47,503 bases of DNA from Chara braunii (lineage: Eukaryota > Streptophyta > Charophyceae > Charales > Characeae). Each line of letters opens with the position of its first letter. Positions within the stretch are counted from its first letter, which is position 1. The stretch spans positions 2,378,814-2,426,316 of the forward strand of contig BFEA01000022.1 in NCBI GenBank assembly GCA_003427395.1. Direction: 5' to 3'. Below the pieces are notes generated by a model. It did not search any database. It was not told the DNA's origin and saw only the letters and a program-made list of their open reading frames with translations. The position numbers were made by a program, and so were the translations under genes. Of the stretch, positions 29,870 through 40,366 are shown piece by piece.

Positions 29870-32410
29870 GCTTATGTAGGCTGAAACGAGCAGTCCGGCC
29901 AGCCCATGGGCCTCCCCATGTGCCTTGAGGTGAACCGAGGTACCCCCAAGGCAAAATTCTACTACTAGGCCCTTTCGGAGGTACCCGGGCCTCTTTTTGG
30001 CCAAGTACATGCAGTCCGAGTGGTTGGTACCAACTCGGATTGCCTCTTGGCCTACTTCGGCTTCCTTTTCTCCTAAAAAATGTTGCCCCTTTGGGTCCTA
30101 ATGCCGAAGGGGCTCTTTACTTGAGAGAAAAAAACCTAGTGGGCCTTTTTCTCGATTTTTCAGTTTGTACCCCATTTTTGGTAGGTCGAGATATTTTTCC
30201 ATGCAGCGGCACATTTTCAGCCTTGGATCTGGCTGAGATCCAAGGCCAACAATATTTCGTGCCACCCCCAAGTAGCCCTTGCCTCAATTTTGAGCCCCTA
30301 AGTCCACTTTTTCAATTTTTGGTGAATCTGGCTTTCTTTTTGGGCCAAATGTACAGTTTTGTCCCTTTCCCTTTTTTGTTTCTTTTCGTTTTGGGCTGCG
30401 ACCTCATTTCGGAGCTAGCCGTTTTGAGCTGGCCCACAAAAAACAGCTAGTTCCTCTCCACCATGAGATCTGATCTCAGATCCATGGTTCAATAGAAAAC
30501 CGGCCATTTCTCTGTTGCATTTTCTCTCATTTTTTTCTTTTTAATTCAAATTTTATTGAGATATAGCCCCAAGGGCCATATCTCTGCAATCCGGAATGCC
30601 CTCCCTCGTTCTAGGAGGGATGAGATCACAGTTGGGAGTTGCCAGTCCCTACTGTGCAGGTCCCAATAGGCCGGCACACTCTCCTCCACTATTTTCTCTC
30701 TTTTTGTCTCATTCTCCCTCCATTTTCTCTCATTTTTCTTACTTTTTCTTTTCTTTCTAGGCCTTAGGGCCTCATTCAAGGCTAGGTTCATGGCTGGTAC
30801 TTGGCCGTTGTATCTCGGATTTCAACAATGGCACCCCCACGCTCCTAGAGGGCTCCATTTTGCCTCCGTTTGTCCAATTTTGAGCCCCCTTTGCTCCGAT
30901 TTTCTAAGGACAATCTTTTTCTAATGTTCAGCCTCTTGAGGTTCTATTTTCTCATGCCTAGCTAGTCCGAGATATTTCGGACTGCTGGGCAGCCCTCCCA
31001 ACATCATTATTTTACTCTTTTCTCCCATGACTCTCTCACTTCCCCCCACTAGTGTTTGCACTAGTGGTGCTAATATTTCCCACCGTCTAGATCCTTGATC
31101 TTGACGGTGCTGTTTGTTTGCACCATTATTACTTGTGCTTGCCCATGGTTCCCTTGGGACATCTCAAGTCCCCGCCACTTTTCCTCCGTACTAGTTCCGT
31201 TTTCTTGTCCCGCCGGCGCGCGTCCCGTTTTTTGACTTTTATTATTTGGACCCACTTAGTCCCTGGCAACATCCCGGGTGGTGTCCCATTTTTATTTTTG
31301 GACCCCCTTGCCATTGGTAGTCCCATTATCCCTCCCTTAGGTGCCGCTCATGCGCTGATTTTTCTAGGCCGTGAGATCTCATATCATGATTACTGTTTAC
31401 CGTTTCCACTTGCCCCATGCCGAAATTACTCTTTTCTAGCCTCTCGGGCTTGCCGTGGCTCATTTTCCCTTAGCCTAGGCACCCCTATGCAGTCCGTTAT
31501 TTCTCGGACTGCAGTCATAGCTATTTTCCTAGTCCCACAACTTGCCCCATGCTAAAAGAAAATGAAGCGTTAAATTTCTAAGTGCATCCAGGCTCAATCT
31601 TGGCTCCGGATGGACCTAAAACATGTGTTTCTTCTCCCCCACGTAATCCGTTGTATTTCGGTTGCATGGGGCCTTGATTTTCTTTGATTTTCTCTACAAA
31701 AATCAAAGAAAATCGAAGTCCATTGCAACCGCCGTATTCCATAATGAATCTGGTCACGGATGTATCTCCCCAACTGGCCGTTTTTTACCGTTAAGGTTTT
31801 TTTCTCTTTTTTTTTCATTTTTTTTTTCTTTTCTTTTTCCTCCTTTCTTGGACAGTAGGGACCTGCCAGTCCCTACTTGTGGCAGTCCCTACTAACGGCC
31901 AACTCACTCACTCCCTCTCACTCTTTTTGTCTTATTCTCCCACATTTTCTTTTATTTTCTCTTTTTTTTGTAGCATGCCAAGTGTCAAGTGGCCGTTAAG
32001 GCCCTTTTCTAGCCCCTTCCTCTTTAGTTTTGGCCCTTCCTATGCCCAAGGTGCAGTCCGTTATTTCTCGGACTGCAATAATGGCGTTCTCCTGCCCATG
32101 GGAGCTTCCTTTACCTCTATCTTTCTCCCATAGTGGCCTCCTCTACTTCAATTTTCTCCCGGAGGCCTATTTTTCACATGTGGTCTCTTTCGACTCCATT
32201 TTTTTTAAGGAGGCTGATCCGAGATTTTTCGGATTGCTCCCATGCGTCCCACTTCAAGTTTCTTTACTTTTCCTTTTCTTCTCGACCCTCCCGGTGCTAA
32301 TATTCTCGGCCGTCAAGATCTCGATCTTGACGGTGCACCTTGCCTTTATTATTTTTCCTTATGCGGTGCCACCATTTCTTCTTGGGACTTTCACATGTTC
32401 CCGCCACTCG
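29870..32410. repeat. Diverged tandem units about 1.23 kb apart, dense in hairpins
   Basis: Two units align in order with an offset near 1.23 kb. Their landmarks are CAGTCCCTACT (30644 and 31873), a CTCTTTTTGTCTYATTCTCCC tract, AGTCCGAGATATTTCGGACT against GATCCGAGATTTTTCGGATT, GGTGCTAATATT, and GATCTTGACGGTGC (about 31097 and 32323). Part of a further unit lies at 29870-30530. No coding potential is supported. Perfect or near-perfect stems occur at 29967-29992, 30011-30043, 30221-30245, 30461-30487, 30558-30584, 30627-30656, 30759-30772, 30964-30983, 31046-31067, 31081-31109, 31488-31513, 31659-31731, 31853-31876, 32052-32077, 32216-32235 and 32310-32333. Their arm sequences mostly differ from one another. 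Confidence 0.75.
31659..31731. repeat. 73-nt foldback with 16-bp perfect inner stem
   Basis: The inner arms GATTTTCTTTGATTTT (31676-31691) and 31699-31714 are perfectly complementary around a 7-nt loop. Outer arms CGGTTGCATGG and CCATTGCAACCG pair with one bulge. The 30-bp-class stem resembles a microRNA precursor or a small foldback element. Confidence 0.75.
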
Positions 32411-32420
32411 TCCCGTCTGC

Positions 32421-32545
32421 GGTCCCCGACACTTAGTCCCACCAGTGGTCCTCGACACTTGGTTCCGTCGGTGGTCCCAGACACTTAGTTCCGTCGGTGG
32501 TCCCCGACACTTAGTCCCGCTGGTGGTCCCCGACACATTTTGTCC
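32421..32545. repeat. 26-bp minisatellite, five units
   Basis: GGTCCCCGACACTTAGTCCC-type units start at 32421, 32447, 32473, 32499 and 32525, exactly 26 bp apart, with a few substitutions. Confidence 0.9.
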
Positions 32546-33230
32546 TGGACGCCATTTTTTTTGCTTAGTCCCACGTGGCCCCGGGTGCCTTTTCCCAACG
32601 TGTCCCACGCTCCTTGGGCGTTTTCCGCCCCACGGTGACCCTTCTCCCTTGTTCTTTCTCGCGCCTTGCACGCGCCGGTTCCTTTGGTCGCGGGCCTTCA
32701 CCCCGAGCCTTCGTAGGTGGCCCCCATGTTGGCCCTTCGCTTTCTAGTTTCCCACGGCCTTCGGGGCCGTCCGTCTCTCGACTTCCCCATTCTTTTATCG
32801 ACGTTGTGCCGTGTTTGCTGGTTCAAGGGCCCTTTGGCCTTAGTCTTGTCGAATTCTAACGTCTCTCTCGGCCTCATGCTATGTTTTACGTGTTCGTGTT
32901 CTTGCACTCACTCGCTTGCCGTCGCTGGCTCTCTCCTCCTGTGGTTCTCAACCCAGGGCATTGCTCCCTCCTGCGGCCTAATCCTTTGTCTTTTTTCTCT
33001 CTCTCCTCCTTACTCCAGATTTCTCTGTCGTGCACAATTTGTTTATATTCAGCCTCTCGAGTGATGGGAAGTTATTCGGGACCCACCAGTCCCGACAACG
33101 GCTCGACCGGATAGAGGTTGAGGCCCGCGAGGGCCGATAAGTCTATCCTGGCTAGGCGCATCTTTACAAGTTAGGTGCTGTGGTGAGTTGTCCTTATAGT
33201 AGGGTCACACTTATGTGACATTACAAGGGT
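32546..33230. other. Non-coding stretch, no gene recognised
   Basis: GC-rich, pyrimidine-biased plus strand. The open frames have no recognisable domain. Confidence 0.4.
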
Positions 33231-33239
33231 AATAATAAT

Positions 33240-34430
33240 TTAAAAAAAAACAACAATCTCTTGTTGATTGGTCTCAGTTTAGCCTGTATTTTGTTGATTA
33301 CTGCTTGATGTTCTATTGAGTTTGTTAGGTGTGTTTCCTGTATGCATACTATGTCCGATTCCTTGAGAACCAGTTGAGGTAATTGGTCATATTGTCCCAT
33401 TTTTCGTTGTTAGATAAGACTGTTGCTAGTCCGTTGATGTTCCATGACATCACTGTTAACTCAGGCTCACTCGGCCTGAGAGTGAAGTGTCTGACTCTGC
33501 TTGGTTGAGTGGTCCGAGTTATATGGTTTGGTGATGCCATGGAAGGTTGCTATGGAATCAACCCTACCTCCCCTAGTATTGTTTGTCTAGTTTGGGGTTG
33601 CTCCGAAGGGTTCGGAGTTGTGGATTCTAACCACCCGAGCATGCATTCCCAACACCTGCGCCAGGTGCTCCTCCTTGTCTGCAAAAATTCCATGTCCTTC
33701 TACCAGCGAAGCCGCCACCGCTGCTCGTTCCGCAGGAATATCTCCACCCAAAAAGCCTTATGGAATTGCTTGGACTACCTTCCATGGTTTCCATGTGAGG
33801 TAGTCTTTGATCTCCGCTTTCATCGAGTATTGGACCATGTATGGTTTGAGATCACTGATCAACAGGTCTCTTGATGTGCCAATCCACTCTTTCCTCCAAT
33901 CTTCCCATGAACCCAAGATACGAGCGCTCATTGGTGCGTCATCTGAGATGTTGACTGTCAGGGTTCTTTTGCTCGGTTTGGCCAGTGCGATGAGGGCCCA
34001 TGATTTATTGACTGCTACTTCCCAATCCCCATGTTCTGTGTTCCATCTGTAGGGAATTATTGCTTTTTTCTTGCACCCTCCTTTGGCTTCAAGTTTGGCT
34101 GTTGTGAATGTTTCCGCGTTCTGGCCTGCGGCCAACTTTTGCAAGTTGACTGCATCGTCTGCTGTTTCCCTGTTTTGGTCCTTGAGGACCATGATTTGTG
34201 CCTTCAGGACCTTTTTTGTCCATCGAGATCTTCTCTTGCACCTAAGTGCATTTCTTCTCTCTCTTCTTATGTCCCTTTGCTCTGGGTGCTTGTTGTTGGT
34301 ATCCCTTGTTCTCTCCCTCTTCCCCCTTCGAGCCTTTTGCTCGGCTTTTGGTTGTCTGTGTTGGTGTAGGATTTGGGCCAGGAGAAGCTGTTTGCTATGT
34401 GGTTTCCCTGATTCGCTGCTTCGTATTGTG
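33240..34430 (-). pseudogene. LINE 5' part: ORF1-like region and endonuclease start (minus strand)
   Basis: Read leftward, 34430-33560 carries an ORF1-like protein without a zinc finger that I could see. Its best-kept stretch (33758-34192) includes RILGSWEDWRKEWIG and DLKPYMVQYSMKAEI. After a frame break the apurinic-type endonuclease starts (MSWNINGL at about 33431-33452), and in another frame SDIVCIQETH carries the catalytic Glu at about 33330-33345. The copy ends near 33240 without reverse transcriptase. Such endonucleases nick target DNA in target-primed reverse transcription. Frame breaks make it inactive. Confidence 0.72.
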
Positions 34431-34444
34431 ATACCCTAATCCCG

Positions 34445-34976
34445 TGAGAGTGAAAATTTTGTGTGTGATGTAGGTCGGTCTAGGGTAGCAACTCGGCAAC
34501 TTGATGTATCCCCGAACCTAATAGGGAGCACGGGCAATGAGCGGCGGGCGCTTGTACAACAACCCGGCTATGCCCAATGACCGGTACTGAACGGCGTGCG
34601 GTCGAAGACTGTATGTGACACAGTGAGGAGTTGTAGAGAGCAATAGGTTTCGCCAGCTGTATAATGCACGGGCAAAGTAGGGGTGAGACATACGGTCCAC
34701 TAGTTGAGGACGCCAGGGAGATCCCCCAAGGACCGGTACTGACCAGCTGGCCATTCACTGGTGGTAGTCATACCCGAAAACCGCTGCAATCAGTGAGGAA
34801 CCAGTCTAAGTTGTCAGAGTGATCCTTCATATCGGTGGGCACAATGTCCTGTTTGCGTAGTTAAATAATTCCTGAGGTTTGTGTAGGCTGACCTTGAACT
34901 ATCGGTTGCCCACCGGATGTTAGGAGAGCTATAGTGACAGAAGAGGGATGGGAATTAGTTGTCAGACCCTGATTTA
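34445..34976 (+). repeat. Orphan family-X leader fragment
   Basis: It resembles the leader segments at 20800-21230 and 36760-37000: CCAAGGACCGGTACTGACC, a bounded GCGTAGTTAAATAATTCCTG, and ATAGTGACAG near the end. No LTR precedes it, and LTR B starts immediately after it. It is probably a remnant of an older copy into or beside which copy B inserted. Confidence 0.6.
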
Positions 34977-35372
34977 TGAAACGGTTTTCACCTTTTTGCA
35001 GTCACAGTTTCACAAATGCGGGCCCTAGAGTTCGATCCCCAGACCTTACCATACCCATGTACGATATCGAGTTGACCCCCGAGAGTTTGAACCCGCGACC
35101 TATGTTTCGGTAGTTGGTTCTTTGTCTGTCGTAGGTCTGTGTAGTTGTAGGGGTTCGATCTGTAGGTCTGTCGAGTAGGGGTCGTAGCTGTGTAGAGGTC
35201 GAAACTGCTAGGCTAGAGGTCTGTAGGTGAGTCGAAGGTCCAACTGCGTTGAGTCGGCAGTGCAACCTCATGCAGTCAGTGGTACAAGTCCCAGTCACCC
35301 TCAGTCCGGGCAAGCAAGTACCACGTGGGACTGTGCACACCAAGGGCCTGGTGGAAAGGGGCAGACCAGCGG

Positions 35373-35379
35373 TATAAAT
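35373..35379 (+). promoter_or_regulatory. LTR TATA box, copy B
   Basis: TATAAAT sits at the same LTR position as in copies A and C, followed 20 bp later by ATTCATTCATTC. Confidence 0.65.
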
Positions 35380-35557
35380 CAAGAAGCAGCGCCCAACAAT
35401 TCATTCATTCGCTGAGTAAGCCATGCGAAAGCGCTGCTACAGCGCTTGTGCGAGGTGGTGTGCAGATCGCCCGAAGTCGAAGTGGGCTGAAGAGAGACAA
35501 TGTAGTCATAGTCTGTAGTAGTAGAGCGGCCATAGCCGCTATAGGAGGACAATAGGC

Positions 35558-35561
<4 letters not shown>

Positions 35562-35591
<30 letters not shown>
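35562..35591. repeat. (GT)n microsatellite
   Basis: Thirty-base GT run inside LTR B. LTRs A and C have a shorter GT/CA run at the equivalent place. Confidence 0.9.
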
Positions 35592-35594
<3 letters not shown>

Positions 35595-35839
35595 AGAGGG
35601 AAGTGCGTAGAGTATGCCGGGTGATCCAGAGTTGAGTATGTGCGAACGGTGGTGTTGGACACAGTGACGAGAGTTGGGTGTGCAGGCGCCGAAGCGCCAT
35701 AGTTTGTTGAAGTGATTTTGCATATGAACTGTGTTCTCGTTTTCCATATCTCTGAGCTTTGAGTGGGCGTGCTGTGCCAGTGTGAATCGCCATCTATTTG
35801 CATGTATGCAAAGTGGAAAAGAAAGCGAGTCTGATTGCA

Positions 35840-35853
35840 TTGGTATCGGAGCT
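35840..35853 (+). other. Primer-binding site, copy B
   Basis: TTGGTATCGGAGCT is identical to the site after LTR A. It is close to the complement of the initiator-Met tRNA 3' end. Confidence 0.75.
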
Positions 35854-36001
35854 GGTTCCCGTTACCCCACGTGCCATCGTCGTTGCCAGCGGGGAAGAAG
35901 ACGCATGCCACTTAGGCGCCATAGTCGAGGTGACCATCGGAGAAGTGAAGTCCGCCATAGCTGCGCTGCGGAGTGAGGTGCCGCGTACCTGCACAGAAGA
36001 C

Positions 36002-36076
<75 letters not shown>

Positions 36077-36081
36077 NAGAC

Positions 36082-36172
<91 letters not shown>

Positions 36173-37148
36173 GGATACAAGATTGTTGTGCGGTCCAAGG
36201 GAGAAGGCGACCATAGCCGCGGAGCTCGGACATAGGGTTACTAAGAAAGAGGAAGGTGAGGCGAAGGAGAAGGGAGGAGAGACAAAGGAGAAGAAGTCAT
36301 AGCTAGGGAGAAGGGATGAGGGACGGCGAAAGTGAAGGAAGCCATAACCGAGGTGAAGCGAGGAAAAAGGAGAAAGAAGGAAGGAGGATAAAGAAGGTTG
36401 GTGAGGAAGAAAGGGGTTGGCAGCCATAGCCGAATCGAGGGTTGACCAAGGCGTTGACCGAGGGGTTGACTAACGTTGACCAAGACTTTGACCGAGGAGT
36501 TGACCGGAGAGTTGACAAGCATTGACCGAGGCTGTTGACCACGAAATTGACCAAGCTGGGGTTGGTACATTCTCGCCAAGCCTTCAGCCTATCCCCTCAC
36601 CCTATGGATGTGCACTCACCCGATGGTACTTGCTGAGTATGTTTGTCTCTTCTTTCTGCATTGAGTCTCTTCTGTCCAGGTGATAGGAACTCTGTGTATG
36701 AGGTCATAGAGCTTTGTTGACCAAACCCACACGAACTGAGCAGGGCTAAAGGCTGTGTCTGACGACTGACTGACCCGGGGGACACGAACCCTCCCAAGGA
36801 CCGGTACAGACCAGCGGGCTGCTCAGTGTGGCACAATAGGCCCAAAATCCGAGTTGTGGGCTGCACAACGATCTGTCTAAGTCTTGAGAGGACTTGCTGA
36901 TCGCGTCGTCCTGGTTGCGACGTTAAATAATTCATGAGGAGTTACGAGGAATCTCCTTAAATGCCTCTTGATCATCAGTAAGTCCTGTAGTGACAGCCTT
37001 AGTTTTAGGTCCAGGCTAGAGACCATAGTTGGCAGGATCTTACAAGATTTTGTGGTCCTTAGTTGAGTCAGTCCTAAGTTAAGTCAGTCAGGGGTGAGAG
37101 TCTAACCGGTGAGGAGTGAAACTGATTCTTGGTTGTGCACCTTTCACC
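35854..37148 (+). repeat. Leader of family-X copy B
   Basis: Non-coding leader with the order seen in copy A: CCATAGC motifs, a long GA tract (36011-36168, one N at 36077), the TTGACC array (36440-36553), the GACCGGT block and GAGGAGTTACGAGGAATCTC. The single N separates two copies of AGACAACGACGAAGAGAG (35998 and 36078), which suggests an unmerged contig overlap. Confidence 0.7.
36440..36553 (+). repeat. Array of ten TTGAC (W-box-like) units, copy B leader
   Basis: Eight TTGACC, one TTGACT and one TTGACA occur in about 115 bp, in the same leader position as in copy A. The flanks are conserved (CAGCCATAGCCGA before, GACCAAGCTGG after), but the unit numbers and order differ. Confidence 0.72.
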
Positions 37149-38923
37149 ATGGTTGACCTATTAGTGGCAAGAGTACCACCCCTTACACCAAGGCTCAGGA
37201 AGAGCAAGCCGCCGTTGTATTAAAAGAGAGAAAAGAGAAGGAGGCCAAGAAGGACTTGATAAGACAGGCCAAAAAGTTGGCCCTATTGAAGGAGCAGGCA
37301 GCGAAGAGGAAGAAGTTGGAGGAGGAGATGGAAAGATTGAAGCAGGAGGAGGAAGAGAAAATGAAAGCAGTGGAAGAGGAAGAGATAGAAGAAGAAAAGG
37401 AGGAGGAGCCCCTGATCAGGAGAGGCACTAGGGATAAAGGGAAATCCAGTGGCACGAAGAGGGAGGAGTCATGGTTGGAGAAAAAGGTTTCTGAGTGGGT
37501 GGTGAATTTGTCCCTGGGGGAAGAAGAAGAAGAAAAAGGCATGTATGTTCCCCGGGAGGAGCAAGAAGCAGTAGTGAAGGAGCTGGAGGCGAAAGAGGAC
37601 CCTTTGCGACGCCAGACAATAGAGGAGGAGAAGAAGTTACAGTGGAAGTTGTCTCACAAGGGAGAAGAAGAGAAGGATAGTTGAGGCTAACAAAATGGTG
37701 GAGTTGAAAGTGATAAGGGAGCAGAGAGAGCAGATCCAAGCACAGGCATACATATAGGGAAAATTTGGTATTATTACGCGAAATATAGAACTCATAGCTA
37801 GAGCCTGGGACGAGCAACATCAGTTTGCTAGAGCCCAGGACATCGCCTTACACTGCATTCGCCTCGGTTTCAAGGACTTTGCACGCGAGATGCTGCTGCA
37901 CGTAGGTGCAGAAATGCAAGCGAGGATAGAGGGCACAAAGAAATTTTGCACAAGCGCCATTGAGGGCGCAAAGTTGGCCGTTCCGAAGGAAAAAGAGGTG
38001 CGCCCCCGTAGAGAGTCCATAAAGATCAAGTTTCTTGAACCCTATAATGGGAAGAAAGAAGAAAATTTTGATAACTGGGAGGTGAATGTGAACACATACG
38101 TCTACCTGCAGAAGATCGTAGCTTTCAGGCTCTAAAAGACGAAGCAGCCAGCTTCACCAGATCCCTCGCTCGCGCTGCACATTGCGAAAACAATATGGTA
38201 GCTTATTCCAAGATTACTCCTCCCCCTGAATTCCTTAGATTGTTGAAGGAATGATTTGCAGATGTCAGTCGAGGGGTAAGGGCCTCAGACAAACTGCAAA
38301 CCATCCACTCATGCTAATGGAGGAGCGCTAGAGCACTCAAGGGTGTAATGGACGAGCTAGTAGTCGTCCCGGTCCACGGGGTCACTGAGACCCAGTTGGT
38401 CAACTTATTTTATCGTGCCATGCTAGAGCCCCTGCGTGGGCACTTCTTCGAAAAGAGTAAACAGCCCACCATGACTTCTGATACGTTGAGTAGAGAGGTG
38501 GTGTTGTTTGAGGCACAGTCCACGCCAGTTTCCACTTTCTGGCGTAAGTACTTAAGACAAGGGGGAAAAGTGGAAAGGTCGTACCATCTCTAGTCAGGTT
38601 AGGGCCAAGGATCATCATCTAATCCTTACTTTAGACGAAGGTGGTATGGATGAGGTCCCATATAGCCAGATTGAGTGGGGTCAAGGTCCTTCGCCAAATC
38701 GTCCGCGATCTTATCGGTCACCCCAAGAAGGGATGGATGTCACCCAGGCTTGCCACAAGGCAGGCCATGGGAAGATTTGGGCTTGGACCAGTCAGTGTGG
38801 CAGCGACGTGTGGACGAGGATCAGTGCATTTACTGCGGTGACCCTAGCCACATAATCAAATATTGTCCAAAGTATAAAGAAACCTGTTATGCTGCACAAG
38901 AAGCAAAAGGCGACCGCCGGTAG
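37149..38923 (+). pseudogene. Family-X copy B gag, broken, with CCHC zinc knuckle
   Basis: Gag starts at ATG 37149 (ACCATGG). The frame breaks almost at once, then a Glu/Lys coiled coil and the WVVNLSLGEEEE tail follow (about 37196-37684, stop). A capsid-like part continues at 37890-38135 (IKIKFLEPYNGKKEENFDNW, typical of gypsy capsid) and at 38348-38593. The nucleocapsid CX2CX4HX4C knuckle (CIYCGDPSHIIKYC) lies at 38825-38866, with stop at 38921. At least four frame breaks. Copy A keeps only the first segment. Confidence 0.8.
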
Positions 38924-39039
38924 GAGTCGCAACTGCCCTTACCCCTAGGCCATGTGGAGAAGAGTGCGCGCATCACATAGGAATTCCCAAACCACATGAG
39001 CCTACGGTAGAGGTTGCTGGCCAATACCTAGATAATTGT

Positions 39040-39543
39040 CCAGGGACTGCTTGTGTTAGAGTCTCTCTAGGTACTTCCCTCACAAACGTGGAAGAAGAGT
39101 TGAAGGAGAGGATGCCTACCTGGGCCAAAATGAAGAAAGATGAGAAAGGACAGCTAGTGTTAGTAGATGTAGAATTTTTTAGAGATAGAGTAGGGGCCCT
39201 TATAGATAGTGGGGCCATTCGCAGTTATATCAGTAGGAAAGCGCTGCAGAAGTTGAAGTTAAAATCTTAAGGTCAAAAAGTTAGAAGACCCTATAGTCAG
39301 TATCATCGCCGACAATCGCACTATGCGAGTCGAGGATTACGTTGAGGGAGTCCAATCGTACTTTCGCCTAAAGAAAGATGGGAATGTGGAGAAAGTTCTC
39401 CATTCCCTGACTCTCCTTGTAAAGGACAACCTTCCTTTCGATATAGTCTTAGGAATGGACCGGGGAGAGGCAGCTGGGGCCACACTCCATTTGAGAGAGC
39501 ACGAGTGTAGGCTACCTCGTCCCACAGGTGGACTTAAGACTGC
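39040..39543 (+). pseudogene. Family-X copy B retropepsin
   Basis: The aspartic protease keeps the catalytic Asp-Ser-Gly at 39205-39213 (GALIDSGAIRSYIS), then a stop at 39268. The flap/second-strand part returns in another frame at 39323 with FDIVLGMD. Unlike element I, the active-site glycine is intact, but the frame is broken. Confidence 0.8.
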
Positions 39544-40000
39544 TTGATTCATGTGTCAGGAGTAGACAACTCTCTGGCACATTGTTGTCTCAATGCTCCC
39601 ACGTTCGCGCGTTTAGTAAAGAAGGAGCAGTTAGAAGAGCAGGTTTTTGTAGCCTATGTTAGACCGATTACTGAGCCTAAGGAAGAGAGACCTATAGACC
39701 CTGTTATTGCCAAGCTGCTGGAGGAGTATACAGACTTAGTTAAGCCGCCTACAGGAATAGTGTCGCGGTCGATCCAACATCGTATAGAAATAGAGCCTGG
39801 CCGTAGGACTCCTAAGGGTGTTGTATATAGGATGTCCCCGAGGGAGTTAGAGGAGTTGCGTAAGCAGTTGGACGAGCTCCTCGAGAAGGGTTGGATTAGG
39901 CCCAATTCATCTCCATTTGGAGCACCTGTTCTTTTTGTCCCCAAGAAGGAGGTAGAACTCAGAATGTGCATAGACTATAGAGGTCTCAAAGTCGTCACGG
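39544..40000 (+). pseudogene. Family-X copy B reverse transcriptase, N-terminal part only
   Basis: The open frame covers the RT lead-in (LLEEYTDLVKPPTG), RRTPKGVVYRMSP, the fingers block GWIRPNSSPFGAPVLFVPKK and LRMCIDYRGL. It ends abruptly near 40000, just before the palm. YXDD, RNase H and integrase are missing, so the element is truncated here. Confidence 0.85.
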
Positions 40001-40366
40001 TAGGCGTTTGCTGGTTTCGCTGCAGTATAGGAAACGCTTGGCTAACGCCAAGTGCACCCAAACGTCGTTCGTCCCTCAGGACGTTGATCTCCTAAGCTCG
40101 AAACGTGCTTTGGTCGACTGGGGCGGCCTCAACCAAGCGTGAAACCCTACATTATTCCTAGTCCCTTTACGATCTCTTTGAAAACAAAACAACAAAAGTT
40201 TGTATATCTTATATCAAAATTATCAGCGATTAGGTCATTGATTAGATGAGTTGGTTTGCCAAAGTATTTCTTCTCAATCTGTATGACTGAAGGACTTTTA
40301 TATTGTTGCTCCAATATTATTAATTGAAGAAAAGCCTAAGACTGATCTTCCTATCATGACTATCGA
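40001..40366. other. Junction between truncated gypsy element and LINE, no gene
   Basis: Similarity to RT stops at 40000 and the first defensible LINE codons begin near 40367. Nothing recognised between. Confidence 0.4.

Larger units (their letters stand above)
34977..35839 (+). repeat. LTR of family-X element, copy B (5' LTR)
   Basis: It starts TGAAACGGTTTTCACC and ends CTGATTGCA. It aligns with LTR C (reverse) at high similarity and with LTR A at lower similarity. TATAAAT lies at 35373, a GT microsatellite at 35562-35591, and a primer-binding site follows at 35840. Length 863 bp. Confidence 0.88.
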
